From Lutimonas halocynthiae (GTDB lineage: Bacteria > Bacteroidota > Bacteroidia > Flavobacteriales > Flavobacteriaceae): DNA of 64,000 nt. The stretch is taken from NCBI RefSeq assembly GCF_030409835.1, contig NZ_JAUFQO010000005.1, positions 1 through 64,000 on the forward strand, given 5' to 3'. The notes under the pieces are model-generated. The model made no database searches. It saw only the letters and a program-made list of their open reading frames with translations, and had not been told where the DNA came from. Positions within the stretch are counted from its first letter, which is position 1; each line of letters begins with the position of its first letter. Positions 50,738-60,138 of this stretch are shown in pieces. The translations under genes were made by a program, and so were the position numbers.

Positions 50738-51676
50738 ATGAGAAATAACAGCTTTCTATTTTTAATTCTTGTATTCGCACTATTTTTTAATGCCTGCAAT
50801 ACTAACAAACAGAAATCAAAAGAAAGTGGTTTGCCAACTACAAAAAACGCATATTTTGGACAAAAGCCTCCAAGTTTAATTCCTGAAATTTTTGCTCCTG
50901 GTATTATTTCATTAAACGGAAGATATGAACATGCTATTTCGTTTTCTCCTGATTTAGATGAAGTTTATTTTTCAGCTAGTAAAAAGGACGAAGACCCAAG
51001 CATCTATTTTTCAAAACTAGAAGGCAAAAAATGGATAAATCTTAAAAAAGCAAATTTCACAAAAGGCAAAAAAGTTGGAGAAATGCATCCGTTTGTGAAT
51101 CCTAATGGTGATAAAATTTATTTTACAGCCCATGACGCATTTACATTGCCTCACCATAAAGAATCAGTTAAAACTTGGTATGTAAATCGTCTTGAGAATT
51201 CCTGGAGTAAGGCAATTCAACTTGATTCCCCCGTAAATGAAGATTTTACTTTTTATCCTAATCAAGCAAAAAACGGTGATCTTTTTTATACCAATGTGTC
51301 AAAACGAAAAATGTATTATGCACCTAATGTAAATGGCAAATTCCCTCAAGTACAAGAAGTTGGAATTGAATATGGTTATCACGGTTTTATCTCTCCATCT
51401 CAAGATTATTTAGTAGTGAATGCACGAAACAAAGAAAATGATCAAAGAAAAAGCGATATTTATGTCTATTTTAAAGGAAATGATGGAACATGGACAGAAC
51501 CAATTAACCTTGGAAATACAGTCAATTCTAATTTTGCTGAAACATGCCCTAGTATTACTCCAGATGGCAAATATTTATTTTTTAGTAGATATAACGAAGA
51601 AGGCGGATTATCAAACTTTTATTGGGTGAGTACAGAAGTTATTAATAAGGTAAGGCCAGCTAATTTTAAGAAGTAA
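50738..51676 (+). CDS. PD40/TolB-like beta-propeller lipoprotein
   Basis: A 312-residue lipoprotein (FFNA-Cys, residue 20) with PD40 (WD40-like) repeats: [60 protein letters not shown]. This is the propeller of TolB-like and peptidoglycan-associated proteins. Probably periplasmic and protein-binding. Single gene of its cassette; the stop is at the edge of a decayed site. Confidence 0.85.
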   Translation: MRNNSFLFLILVFALFFNACNTNKQKSKESGLPTTKNAYFGQKPPSLIPEIFAPGIISLNGRYEHAISFSPDLDEVYFSASKKDEDPSIYFSKLEGKKWINLKKANFTKGKKVGEMHPFVNPNGDKIYFTAHDAFTLPHHKESVKTWYVNRLENSWSKAIQLDSPVNEDFTFYPNQAKNGDLFYTNVSKRKMYYAPNVNGKFPQVQEVGIEYGYHGFISPSQDYLVVNARNKENDQRKSDIYVYFKGNDGTWTEPINLGNTVNSNFAETCPSITPDGKYLFFSRYNEEGGLSNFYWVSTEVINKVRPANFKK

Positions 51677-51682
51677 AAATAA

Positions 51683-51759
51683 ATTCGGCTAAGTGCTGAA
51701 CCGAAAAGTAAGAGTATTTCAATCCCTTACTATTCGTATATTAAACGCTTTACACAATT
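51683..51759 (+). repeat. Degenerate attC-like site, right half
   Basis: CGGCTAAGTGCTGAACCGAAAAG and CCCTTACTATTCGTATATTA resemble the right half of the AATAGCGG subtype. The right box is decayed to GCTTTACACAATT (51747-51759). No left box follows the upstream stop. Confidence 0.5.
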
Positions 51760-51776
51760 AAATCAAAATCCAAAAT

Positions 51777-52514
51777 ATGAATAAAAATTCTCTTCTATTA
51801 ATTATCGGTTTAGCAGTCTTAGTTTCGTGTAACAAGATTGAATCTCCCGAATTCTATATAATAAATGGAGAAATTAAAAATTTTGACGGTGAAATATATT
51901 TGATCCCAGCCATTGATACACTATACTATTCAAATAATTTCAGAGAAGATACTGCTATGGTAGTGGATGGAAAATTCAAATTTAGATTGAGTACAAAATT
52001 TACAACACCTTTACCATTTCGCATAAGAACTGACAACTCAATAACTAATCAGTTTATCATGGAATCAAAAGACCAATTGATAAAAATTGACGAAATGAGC
52101 CCAATTATAAAACCAAATATATTTTGTGAGAATTCGACAGTACATAGCGAAGATGTTAATCTGGCAGAAAGGAGGCAACCTTCAAGAGAAGAATTATTCA
52201 TTGCAATGGGCAGTCTTAATAACTCGAAATTTTCAAATGATTCAATTCAAAAACTTTCCGATACCGCCCAAGAAAAATTCAAAAGGAAGACATTATTGAT
52301 TATAAAAGATTTCTCAAAGGAGTATCCCAAATCATATGTTTCATTCTGGTATCTTGCCATGAGTCAAATGCGCTATGGGTATGATATAGCAATTGAAAAC
52401 GCCTATGAAAATCTGTCACCAGAGATAAAGAATTCAGATGTTGCAAAATTATTTGAACAAAAAATATTAATGTCAAAGATATCACAAACTGGAAGTCCGT
52501 TTCCCGTCAATTGA
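51777..52514 (+). CDS. DUF4369 lipoprotein, probably truncated
   Basis: A 245-residue lipoprotein (LVS-Cys, residue 18) with a DUF4369 domain (YIINGEIKNFDGEIYLI ... TAMVVDGKFKFRL, about 25-115) and a helical linker (to about 240). In flavobacteria this layout normally continues into a thioredoxin-like (TlpA/ResA) domain; here the frame stops at GSPFPVN, where that domain would start. It is probably a truncated thiol-disulfide reductase that lost its catalytic half. Confidence 0.72.
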   Translation: MNKNSLLLIIGLAVLVSCNKIESPEFYIINGEIKNFDGEIYLIPAIDTLYYSNNFREDTAMVVDGKFKFRLSTKFTTPLPFRIRTDNSITNQFIMESKDQLIKIDEMSPIIKPNIFCENSTVHSEDVNLAERRQPSREELFIAMGSLNNSKFSNDSIQKLSDTAQEKFKRKTLLIIKDFSKEYPKSYVSFWYLAMSQMRYGYDIAIENAYENLSPEIKNSDVAKLFEQKILMSKISQTGSPFPVN

Positions 52515-52537
52515 GACAAGATGAAAATTTATAGATA

Positions 52538-52670
52538 AACTCTTTACAATAACAGGTATAAGTACTAGCTTTAATTCGTAATAAAACGAAGATCAAAGTT
52601 AAAATAAACAATAAAACATAATCAATATTGGGGATAAATACTGCTCATAATCATCACGTTGTGCTTTATA
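52538..52670 (+). repeat. attC-like site (GTACTAGCTT subtype)
   Basis: Left box AACTCTTTACAAT, left arm AACAGGTATAAGTACTAGC, right arm AATACTGCTCATAATCATC, right box GTTGTGCTTTATA (52658-52670), which opens the conserved cassette leader. Confidence 0.75.
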
Positions 52671-52689
52671 ATAAAAAAACCGTTAACCA

Positions 52690-53466
52690 ATGATAACTCT
52701 ATTTTTTCAAGCAACCTTAATCATTTTAGCTCTTGTAACGCTGTTATGGATATGGAGTGTTTTTATAAAAAATGTAAGTATTGTAGATATTTTTTGGGGC
52801 TTCGGGTTTGTGGTTGTTAATGCATTTTACGTATTTATGTCAGGAGAACTAAATGCTAGGAAAATATTGATTCTAACTTTGGTTAGTATTTGGGGACTTA
52901 GGCTTTTAATTTATCTGGCATATAGAAATATTGGCAAAGGAGAGGATTTCAGATATCAGGAATTCCGAAGAAATTATGGTCCTAAACGTTATTGGTGGTT
53001 TAGTTTTTTTCAAGTTTTTTTATTACAAGGAGCCTTGATTATGATTGTTTCTTTACCCCTTTTGGGTATTAGTGCAAGTGCTAGTAATGGAACCCTTAAT
53101 GTACTGGATTATGTAGGAATTTTAGTGTGGCTAATTGGATTTACTTTTGAAGCTGGTGGCGATTTTCAATTGGCCCGTTTTAAAAGTAATTTTAAAAATA
53201 AAGGAAAAGTATTAAATACAGGGTTTTGGAAATACACCAGGCATCCAAATTATTTTGGAGACTCCGCAGTTTGGTGGGCATATGCCATTTTTAGTATAGC
53301 AGCGGGAAGTTATTGGCAAATAATAGGTTCTATTATAATGACGTTATTGATTATTAAAATATCAGGTGTGAGCTTACTTGAAACAACTTTAAAAGAGACA
53401 AAACCTCAATACAGAGATTACATTGAAAAAACAAATTCCTTTTTTCCATGGTTTCCCAAAAAATAA
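52690..53466 (+). CDS. DUF1295 steroid-reductase-like membrane protein
   Basis: A 258-residue protein with about six membrane helices and the DUF1295 signature (GDFQLARFKSNFKNKGKVLNT, then FWKYTRHPNYFGDSAVWWAYA), related to steroid 5-alpha reductase/ICMT C-terminal domains. Activity unknown in bacteria. It is co-directional and directly adjacent to the 95-residue gene at 53467 (no gap), so the two form an operon. Confidence 0.87.
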   Translation: MITLFFQATLIILALVTLLWIWSVFIKNVSIVDIFWGFGFVVVNAFYVFMSGELNARKILILTLVSIWGLRLLIYLAYRNIGKGEDFRYQEFRRNYGPKRYWWFSFFQVFLLQGALIMIVSLPLLGISASASNGTLNVLDYVGILVWLIGFTFEAGGDFQLARFKSNFKNKGKVLNTGFWKYTRHPNYFGDSAVWWAYAIFSIAAGSYWQIIGSIIMTLLIIKISGVSLLETTLKETKPQYRDYIEKTNSFFPWFPKK

Positions 53467-53754
53467 ATGACAATGGATTTTATTACTAAAAATATTTGGT
53501 TTATACTTTTTGTGGCTTGGGGATTACCACTAAGTTATTACAGAAGTAAATTTCGCAAAATTGTCTATCAAACAGATAGTTGGTTAATAAACATTAAACC
53601 TGTTTTTTGGAAAGAAATTAAGGGCCTTTTTGGCAATATTTATCCCGACAATCTCAAATATAAAAAGTTTAGAAACTTCTATTTGTTCTATCTGACTATT
53701 TATTTTTTGTTGTTTATAGCTTATCTGATTTTTGATACAAATTTCAATGAATAA
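53467..53754 (+). CDS. Small membrane protein
   Basis: A 95-residue protein with one or two membrane helices (FITKNIWFILFVAWGLPLSYY at the start and FYLFYLTIYFLLFIAYLIF at the end). It begins directly after the stop of the DUF1295 gene. No family recognised. Probably a partner of the upstream membrane enzyme. Confidence 0.7.
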   Translation: MTMDFITKNIWFILFVAWGLPLSYYRSKFRKIVYQTDSWLINIKPVFWKEIKGLFGNIYPDNLKYKKFRNFYLFYLTIYFLLFIAYLIFDTNFNE

Positions 53755-53887
53755 TGAGAGCGTAACAGTGGGTATGACAAATAGCTTAATTTCTTAACAC
53801 AACGAAAATAACAGTAAGAACAAACAAATAAAATAGAATCAACTGCTGGGGAGGATACTGCTCATAACCAATACGTTAGGTTCAATA
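53754..53887 (+). repeat. attC-like site (ATAGCTTAATTTC subtype)
   Basis: Left box ATGAGAGCGTAAC; its AGCG-AAC core complements the box at 52658. Left arm AGTGGGTATGACAAATAGC; right arm GGATACTGCTCATAACC. The right box begins GTTAGGTTCAAT at 53875. Confidence 0.8.
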
Positions 53888-53939
53888 TTGTTTCTAAAAG
53901 TTCTCAGAAAGAAATACAATTTTAAAAGAAGGAAAAAAT

Positions 53940-54659
53940 ATGGTACCGAAGAATGTTGATCAACATGGGTATGAAAAAGCAGGGGCACGTTTTTGGATAA
54001 GACTAATTTTTATGTATTTACTGATGCCAGTGGTTCTTCTAACAATGGGGTGGGACTTAGGTTGGTGGCAGGGATGGTTGTATTCAGTATTGTTTGTAGG
54101 AATAGGAATAGGGTCACGGGTTTTAGCCGAAAAAAGGCACCCGGGATTAATGGTAGAACGGAGCAAATTTGGAAAAGATCAAAACGCAAAGCCTTGGGAT
54201 AAGGTACTTGCTCCCTTAATGGCATTTAGCTTATCCTTTCCATTATTTATTGTGGCCGGACTCGATCACCACTTTGGATGGTCACCCGAATTTCCGATAT
54301 GGCTCAACATACTTGGCTTCATACTGATCATACCTGGATTTGCTTTTGCTTCATGGGCAATAATAGAGAACCGCTTCTTTTCATCTGTGACGCGTATTCA
54401 GAAGGAGCGCGGGCATGTGGTATGTGACAGCGGCCCTTATAGGATTGTAAGACATCCTGGCTATGCCGGAAACATTCCGCCACTGGCGGGAGTCGTTTTA
54501 GCCTTAGGATCTGTATGGACAATTATTCCAGCGATAATAGCATTGATCATTGCCGTGATAAGGACCACGCTGGAGGATAAAACTTTACAAGAAGAATTAC
54601 CAGGTTATCGGGATTATGCACGTCGTGTGCGTTATCGGTTGATTCCAGGTATTTTCTGA
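53940..54659 (+). CDS. Isoprenylcysteine methyltransferase-family protein
   Basis: A 239-residue protein with five or six membrane helices and the ICMT/PEMT C-terminal motif (GPYRIVRHPGYAGNIPPLAG, EDKTLQEELPGYRDYARRVRYRLIPGIF). Bacterial members methylate lipids or small molecules with S-adenosylmethionine. Its G+C content is above that of neighbours. Single gene of its cassette. Start ATG 53940. Confidence 0.85.
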   Translation: MVPKNVDQHGYEKAGARFWIRLIFMYLLMPVVLLTMGWDLGWWQGWLYSVLFVGIGIGSRVLAEKRHPGLMVERSKFGKDQNAKPWDKVLAPLMAFSLSFPLFIVAGLDHHFGWSPEFPIWLNILGFILIIPGFAFASWAIIENRFFSSVTRIQKERGHVVCDSGPYRIVRHPGYAGNIPPLAGVVLALGSVWTIIPAIIALIIAVIRTTLEDKTLQEELPGYRDYARRVRYRLIPGIF

Positions 54660-54718
54660 GGAACATAATTCTGCGATGCAATTTGGCGGTGGTTGTTATA
54701 TTCCATTGATGGAAATAA

Positions 54719-54788
54719 CACAGCGCCTAATAATAAATCAACGATCATGGAGGAGCTGCTGCTCATATCCAAATCGTTGATAAGAAGC
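54719..54788 (+). repeat. attC-like site, left arm deleted
   Basis: Left box ending GCGCCTAAT (CCTAA matches the complement of the box at 53875) runs straight into AATAAATCAACGATCATGG and the right arm GGAGCTGCTGCTCATATCC. Right box GTTGATAAGAAGC (54776-54788). About 55 bases of left arm and loop are missing. Confidence 0.65.
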
Positions 54789-54803
54789 AAAAAAAATGGT
54801 TAA

Positions 54804-55613
54804 ATGAAAGACAATAAGCATATAAAAAGAGACGGAGAAACAGCCACAAAAATATTTGATAATAGAAGTTTAAAAGTTGATTATAGAACTCTTGAACCGA
54901 TTTTGAAAGAAGGAATCTCTGTTTTAGATGTTGGTTGCGGAACTGGTTCTATTTCTAAAGACATTGCTAACATTGTTGGTAAATTGGGAAAAGTTACAGG
55001 AATAGATAATACAGCAAAGTTTATAGAAAGTGGAAATGAAACATATAAAAACATCCAAAATTTAAATCTTTTACATTCTGACTTATTTGACTTTCAATCT
55101 AGCGAGAAATTTGACCTAATTACTTCGGCAAGAACTTTACAATGGTTAAATAATCCGAAAGAAGCTTTATTAAAAATGAAATCATTGTTAAAACCAAATG
55201 GTAGAATTTCAATTTTAGATTATAATCACAATAATTTAGAATGGAATCCAGAACCTCCAAAAAGTATGAAAGAGTTTTATAAAACTTTTTTGAAATGGAG
55301 AAGTGATGCTGGAATGAATAATGGAATTGCAGATGATTTACCTGACCTTATGAAAGAAATTGGAATGGTTGAAATTGAAAAGATAAATTCAGACGAACAT
55401 TACGAAAAACATAGAGCTGATTTTAACTCAAAAGTTGGGATTTGGTCTAAAGTTGCTGGTTCTATTCAAATGGTTGAAGAAGAATATTTAGACAACGATT
55501 TGAGATTAAAAGCTATTGAGGAATATAATGACTGGGTTGAAAACAAAGCTATTTCAATGACAATGAAGCTGAATGAAGTAAGAGGTAAAATGCCAGTTAC
55601 CAAGACCGTTTAG
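54804..55613 (+). CDS. Class I SAM-dependent methyltransferase
   Basis: A 269-residue Rossmann-fold methyltransferase (motif I VLDVGCGTGSIS near 40-51, GIDNTAKFI, LITSARTLQWLNNP, KPNGRISILDYN). It resembles trans-aconitate/UbiE-like methyltransferases; the substrate is unknown. Cytoplasmic. The stop codon is at the start of a collapsed recombination site. Confidence 0.88.
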   Translation: MKDNKHIKRDGETATKIFDNRSLKVDYRTLEPILKEGISVLDVGCGTGSISKDIANIVGKLGKVTGIDNTAKFIESGNETYKNIQNLNLLHSDLFDFQSSEKFDLITSARTLQWLNNPKEALLKMKSLLKPNGRISILDYNHNNLEWNPEPPKSMKEFYKTFLKWRSDAGMNNGIADDLPDLMKEIGMVEIEKINSDEHYEKHRADFNSKVGIWSKVAGSIQMVEEEYLDNDLRLKAIEEYNDWVENKAISMTMKLNEVRGKMPVTKTV

Positions 55614-55633
55614 ACTTATCGTTAGCTCTTATT
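55614..55633 (+). repeat. Collapsed attC-like junction
   Basis: ACTTATC, the start of the complement of the box at 54776, is fused directly to GTTAGCTCTTATT, which has right-box form. The hairpin is gone, leaving 20 bases. It is the last site-like trace for 3.5 kb. Confidence 0.45.
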
Positions 55634-55788
55634 ATATACATCAAAGTTCCTGACCGCCTAAATCACGCTATTAGCTTCCTTGGGAGAATTACAAAATTTT
55701 CTTCCTTCGTGAGAACCATGAACTGAGTAGCTTCGCATGAAAACATAAATGTTAAACATGCTCTAGCATTTTGTTATATTTGAGGCCT
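55634..55788. other. Intergenic region with probable promoter
   Basis: About 155 bases without a gene. TATATTTG at 55775-55782 fits the -7 box TAnnTTTG and would drive the kinase-like/phosphatase operon; a start site seven bases downstream would make the mRNA nearly leaderless. Confidence 0.45.
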
Positions 55789-56736
55789 ATGAATGAATAT
55801 TTTAAATCGATCATTCTGCAGTGTACGGGAGCTTCTTCTTTATTTGAAAAAGAGACCATCCAGGAATTGTGGAGTGGGTATGGGAAAATCATGCGAATCG
55901 GATTGGAGAATGCCTCAGTCGAAAGTGTAGTTATAAAGCACGTTCAGATCCCCATATATAAAAATCACCCCCGCGGATGGAACACTGATATCGGTCATCA
56001 ACGAAAAGTTAAGTCATACAAAGTAGAAACTACATGGTATGACAGATACAGTAAAAGCAGCACTGCCCGTTTGCCGCAATGTTTAACCATTGAGACCAAA
56101 GATGATGAGGTGCTGATGGTGATGGAGGATTTGGATGAAGCTGGCTATCCTTTACGTAAGAGTGTTGTCACATGGGAAGAAATAGCTGCGTGTTTGGCAT
56201 GGTTGGCACAATTTCACGCAAGTTACCTGGGAAAAATACCAGATGGGCTTTGGGAAGTAGGAACTTATTGGCATTTGGAGACCAGACCTCAGGAATTAGC
56301 AGTATTGGATGATCAGAGGTTGAAAGAGGCAGCTCCTATCATCGATGAAAAACTAAACACATGTGAATACAAAACCTTTGTTCACGGCGATGCGAAACTG
56401 GCAAACTTCTGTTTTGCCAAAGATGGACAGGTTGCAGCCTTAGATTTTCAGTATGTAGGTGGCGGGTGTGGAATGAAAGATGTAGCGTATTTTATAGGAA
56501 GTTGTCTGAATGAAAATGACTGTGAACGTTTGGAAGCACAAATCCTGGATACCTATTTTGAGCATTTGCAAAGTGAAATGAACGAAAGAAATGAAGCGCT
56601 GGAAACTGAATGGCGCTCTTTATATAGAGTAGCCTGGGCAGACTTTCATCGCTTTTTAAAAGGGTGGAGTCCCGGTCACTGGAAGATAAATAGTTATAGT
56701 GAACGTATAACAAAAGAAGTGATCAATAATCTATAG
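55789..56736 (+). CDS. Phosphotransferase (APH/ecdysteroid kinase-like)
   Basis: A 315-residue kinase-like protein: [24 protein letters not shown] (ATP site Lys), [11 protein letters not shown] hinge, catalytic H199-G-D201-AKLANF, and metal motif [15 protein letters not shown]. This is the ecdysteroid/choline kinase-like fold. Substrate is a small molecule, unknown. It sits 2 bases before the inositol-phosphatase gene, so the pair would phosphorylate and dephosphorylate related compounds or share a pathway. Confidence 0.85.
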   Translation: MNEYFKSIILQCTGASSLFEKETIQELWSGYGKIMRIGLENASVESVVIKHVQIPIYKNHPRGWNTDIGHQRKVKSYKVETTWYDRYSKSSTARLPQCLTIETKDDEVLMVMEDLDEAGYPLRKSVVTWEEIAACLAWLAQFHASYLGKIPDGLWEVGTYWHLETRPQELAVLDDQRLKEAAPIIDEKLNTCEYKTFVHGDAKLANFCFAKDGQVAALDFQYVGGGCGMKDVAYFIGSCLNENDCERLEAQILDTYFEHLQSEMNERNEALETEWRSLYRVAWADFHRFLKGWSPGHWKINSYSERITKEVINNL

Positions 56737-56738
56737 AA

Positions 56739-57566
56739 ATGAACCTATCACAACTTAACAATATAGCAATCAAGGCAGCTCTTGCCGCAGGAAAAGTTAT
56801 TCAGAAGTATATGAATGATGACGTTAAAGTAGAGCAAAAGGAGGGAGGGGCAAGTTATGCCTCACAAGTTGTAACTGCAGTAGACATAGAATGCGAAAAA
56901 GTAATTCTTTCTCATCTACTTCCTACCTGCGACGCGTTTGATATAGCAATTTTATCGGAAGAGACCGAAGATGATGGGAGTCGATTCGAAGAAGATTTTT
57001 TTTGGTGCATTGACCCGATGGACGGAACCCTTGCTTTTATCAATAAACAACCTGGTTTTTCTGTATCAATTGCTTTAGTCGCAAAAGACGGGACACCGCA
57101 CATTGGAGTAGTGTTTGATCCCAGCACGGATACCTTGTACCATGCTATCAAAGGAAATGGCGCCTTTAAGAATGGTAGTCCTTGGAAAATTAAGCATTCA
57201 AATGACCATTTGAGCTATGTGACAGATCGAAAGCTGAAGGATACACCTCGTGCAGCCGAAATAGAAAGCTTGCTACATGAAAATGTAAAGAAGTTGGGTT
57301 TGAATGGGCTGACAGAAATTGCTGGAGCAGGTTCAGTTTTGAATGGCATCCTTGTACTGGAAAATGGCCCTGCATGTATGTTAAAGTTTCCAAAAAAAGA
57401 AAACGGTGGAGGGTGCCTATGGGACTTTGCTGCTACGGCGTGTATGTATCAGGAATTGGACTTACTCGCAACGAATTTTGAAGGAGGACGATTAGACTTG
57501 AACAGAAAGGATGGCACTTTCATGAATCAAGAAGGTGTCTTTTATGCTAATTTAATTAATAGATAA
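56739..57566 (+). CDS. Inositol monophosphatase family protein
   Basis: A 275-residue Mg2+-dependent phosphatase: ILSEETEDD (metal Glu), D92-PMD95-GT (metal site 1-2; usual DPLDGT), and GGGCLWDFAATACM near the end (WDxAA). Closest to CysQ/3'-nucleotidase-like members (length about 275). Operon with the kinase-like gene upstream. Substrate could be PAP or a sugar phosphate. Confidence 0.87.
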   Translation: MNLSQLNNIAIKAALAAGKVIQKYMNDDVKVEQKEGGASYASQVVTAVDIECEKVILSHLLPTCDAFDIAILSEETEDDGSRFEEDFFWCIDPMDGTLAFINKQPGFSVSIALVAKDGTPHIGVVFDPSTDTLYHAIKGNGAFKNGSPWKIKHSNDHLSYVTDRKLKDTPRAAEIESLLHENVKKLGLNGLTEIAGAGSVLNGILVLENGPACMLKFPKKENGGGCLWDFAATACMYQELDLLATNFEGGRLDLNRKDGTFMNQEGVFYANLINR

Positions 57567-57926
57567 AAGGAGGTATTCACTATTATCCTTTTCTAAATGA
57601 CGCTTCATGGTCAGAAAAAGCCAGTCACGCCGGATAAACGTGAGCTTTAATCAAAATTAGTTTAATCATGAAAAGACTGAAAAGGATAATATTCAGATTT
57701 ATAATAATTTCATTTGCATTTGGCTAATTTGTGTTGCGATTGTTTCTACAACAGGTTTTGAAATACAAGACAATCCAATGGAACATTTCTTTTCTCAGCA
57801 CAAACAAATTCATTCCCTTCGATGGGATAAGACAATTCCTATAGGTATTGTATATGAAGATATAAAGGGAATCAAAAACCCAATAAATATCAATTATAGA
57901 TTTAAAGGAAATATATATTTATCTGT
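57567..57926 (+). pseudogene. Frameshifted gene remnant
   Basis: ATG 57668 reads MKRLKRIIFRFIIISFAFG and stops at 57725-57727. Another frame continues CVAIVSTTGFEIQDNPMEHF ... YLSV and stops at about 57928, touching the 3' end of the reverse-strand sigma gene. It looks like a secreted or membrane protein interrupted by a frameshift. The first 100 bases after 57566 hold no gene. Confidence 0.5.
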
Positions 57927-58790
57927 CTAACCAAGATATGTTCTCAATATCTTGCTTCTTGAAGTGTGTTTCAACCTTCTGATTGCCTTTTCCTTAATTT
58001 GTCTTACTCTTTCACGGGTAAGATCAAAGGTTTCACCAATTTCCTCAAGCGTCATTGGGAGTGCATCTCCTAAGCCAAAGTAAAGTTTTAAAACATCCGC
58101 TTCTCTAGGGGTCAAAGTTTCCAGAGCCCTTAAGATCTCTATTTTTAATGATTCATGCAACAAACTCTTATCAGGATTTGGTGACTCTCCTGAGTTTAAA
58201 ACGTCATAAAGATTAGAGTTCTCTCCTTCAATTAGCGGAGCATCCATTGATACATGGCGACCTGAAATTTTCATAGATCCCTTTACATCACTAACAGTCA
58301 TATCCAAATCCAATGCGATTTCTTCTGCAGAAGGAGGTCTTTCATTTTCTTGTTCTAATCGTGCGAAGGCCTTATTGATCTTATTGATCGATCCAATCTT
58401 ATTCAAGGGTAATCTTACAATCCTCGACTGCTCAGCCAAAGCCTGCAGAATAGATTGTCTAATCCACCAAACAGCGTAAGAGATAAACTTAAAACCCCTT
58501 GTTTCGTCAAACCTTTTGGCTGCCTTTATCAATCCCAAATTACCTTCATTGATAAGGTCAGGTAGCGTTAATCCTTGATTTTGATATTGTTTCGAAACAG
58601 AAACTACGAACCTTAAATTCGCTTTAGTCAATTTCTCTAAGGCGACCTGATCTCCTTGTTTTATTTTTTGTGCCAATTCAACTTCCATCTCGGCTGTAAT
58701 CAAATCAACCTTACCAATCTCTTGCAAATACTTGTCTAATGAAGCAGTTTCACGATTCGTAACCTGCTTAGTTATTTTTAGTTGTCTCAT
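57927..58790 (-). CDS. rpoD: RpoD-like RNA polymerase sigma-70 factor
   Basis: A 287-residue group 1/2 sigma factor of Bacteroidota length: region 1.2 ([15 protein letters not shown]), region 2 ([37 protein letters not shown]), region 3, and region 4 ([30 protein letters not shown]). It reads opposite to the array. The region before 4.2 ([11 protein letters not shown]) differs from the common YFGLAGQHPMT, and the start differs from consensus, so it could be a divergent second copy and not the housekeeping factor. Confidence 0.9.
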   Translation of the reverse strand: MRQLKITKQVTNRETASLDKYLQEIGKVDLITAEMEVELAQKIKQGDQVALEKLTKANLRFVVSVSKQYQNQGLTLPDLINEGNLGLIKAAKRFDETRGFKFISYAVWWIRQSILQALAEQSRIVRLPLNKIGSINKINKAFARLEQENERPPSAEEIALDLDMTVSDVKGSMKISGRHVSMDAPLIEGENSNLYDVLNSGESPNPDKSLLHESLKIEILRALETLTPREADVLKLYFGLGDALPMTLEEIGETFDLTRERVRQIKEKAIRRLKHTSRSKILRTYLG

Positions 58791-58923
58791 TAAAAAATTG
58801 AAATTTTAGTTAAATAGTGAAGGCGTGTCAATACTTATACGTGAAAGGAGGCCTAAATGTTACAATTTTACACAAGTATTTTAATAAATTATTCCAAACA
58901 GTAACTTAAAGTTAACAAGACCA

Positions 58924-59115
58924 ATGGCTACACTTGGATATGAACCAGCAGAAAATTTAAGATATAATCATAGAGGTAGCAATATGATGTTTCATTCATT
59001 TGCCGGAATATCGCCAGAGAATGAGTTAGGTATAGTATTTATGATGAATTCACATAATGATTATGCGATAACTCAAACAATCAATTTGTTGTTAAAAAAT
59101 TATTCAAAAAAGTAA
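58924..59115 (+). pseudogene. C-terminal fragment of a serine hydrolase
   Basis: About 63 codons (MATLGYEPAENLRYNHRGSN ... FAGISPENELGIVFMMNSHNDY) match the end of a class C beta-lactamase-family protein, with the strand after the KTG-like motif. No N-terminus lies nearby; the sigma gene and a frameshifted remnant occupy the upstream side. A fragment left by rearrangement. Confidence 0.55.
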
Positions 59116-59138
59116 TAATGATAACTTAGAAAATAAAT

Positions 59139-59281
59139 TACGGTTGCTAACAATGCATATGAAAAATTGCTTAATTCAGTAAAATGGAATGTTTCTAAAA
59201 CAAAAATCATTAATTTTAAACATCAGAAAATTGCATTTTCAAACCTGCAACTTTTGATATTCTAAGCCTTTGTACTTTATT
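59139..59281 (+). repeat. attC-like site with decayed right box
   Basis: Left box TACGGTTGCTAAC, left arm AATGCATATGAAAAATTGC, right arm GCAACTTTTGATATTC. The right box is TTTGTACTTTATT (59269-59281), GTT changed to TTT, leading into the conserved cassette leader (CAAACCGCTAACCAATGAT). Confidence 0.6.
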
Positions 59282-59299
59282 ATGACAAACCGCTAACCA

Positions 59300-59377
59300 A
59301 TGATCGAGGACCAAACGGACAGCAATGCCTTGTGCACCTTTGATATTGATGGACCAGATAGGACGAAGGCAATTTAA
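59300..59377 (+). other. Short frame at the conserved leader start codon
   Basis: The ATG of the shared leader opens 25 codons (MIEDQTDSNALCTFDIDGPD, then RTKAI) and a stop, eight bases before the SOUL start. The other cassettes with this leader start a real gene here. It is probably a remnant of a replaced gene or a translational leader. Confidence 0.4.
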
Positions 59378-59384
59378 AACAAAA

Positions 59385-59984
59385 ATGAAGATATTATTAA
59401 TCTTACTTGGGGTAATACTAATAGCTTTTGTGGTTATACAGTTATTTGCTTTTAATAGCCAAAGGAATATTGAAACTTACCCTTATACAGTGATTAAAAA
59501 ATATGACACATTTGAAATAAGAAGTTATGAAGCTACTTTATTTACCTCCGTCAAACTGGCAACTAAAGGATTTAAGAATTCTTCAGGTAAAGGGTTCTCT
59601 ATTTTAGCAGGGTATATTTTTGGGGGTAATGAAAGGAATGAAAAAATAGCCATGACCTCTCCAGTAACTATGTCATTAGAAGATTCTATGACTATGATGT
59701 TTATGGTTCCAAAGGAATTAAAAAAAGAAATGCTTCCTAAACCTGATCAATCACTTATAGAATTTAAGGAAGAGCCTGCAAAAACTGTTGCTGCAATAAA
59801 TTTTAACGGTTGGGCTAATGATAAAAAAATAGAAAAGTTTAAACTAGAATTAAAATCAGCTTTAGATGCTGAGGGTATAACTTATTCTGATCGATTTTAC
59901 TTTTTGGGTTATAATGCGCCTTATGAAGTTTTTAATCGAAAAAATGAAATTATAGTTGAATTGCAAAGAGATACTCTTGACTAA
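59385..59984 (+). CDS. SOUL heme-binding family protein
   Basis: A 199-residue protein with an N-terminal membrane helix (1-21) and a SOUL domain (YTVIKKYDTFEIRSYEA at the start, KIAMTSPVTM in the middle, RFYFLGYNAPYEVF near the end). SOUL/HBP proteins bind heme or tetrapyrroles. The membrane anchor faces the domain to the periplasm. The upstream leader is the GTTGTGCT-type leader. Confidence 0.88.
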   Translation: MKILLILLGVILIAFVVIQLFAFNSQRNIETYPYTVIKKYDTFEIRSYEATLFTSVKLATKGFKNSSGKGFSILAGYIFGGNERNEKIAMTSPVTMSLEDSMTMMFMVPKELKKEMLPKPDQSLIEFKEEPAKTVAAINFNGWANDKKIEKFKLELKSALDAEGITYSDRFYFLGYNAPYEVFNRKNEIIVELQRDTLD

Positions 59985-60034
59985 TTTAGTTCTCACCTGC
60001 ACAACTAACCTAAACGAACACGTTGGTGTCAATT
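59985..60034 (+). repeat. attC-like site, right half only
   Basis: TTTAGTTCTCACCTGCACAAC and TAACCTAAACGAACAC match the right half of the site at 23815. Right box GTTGGTGTCAATT (60022-60034). It starts right after the SOUL stop codon; the left half is missing. Confidence 0.6.
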
Positions 60035-60138
60035 TGAACAATTCATCTGATAAATTCAACAGTTCAGTAACTTAACATTTCGAAAACAAAATTATAATCC
60101 GATTTTTGGTTTTTTATTTGAATTAAAAAATCTTAATA

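Noticed and set aside
53960-54522. Reverse-strand and alternative frames inside the ICMT-like gene
   Set aside because: They lack motifs and starts in context; they are shadows of the G+C-richer coding sequence.
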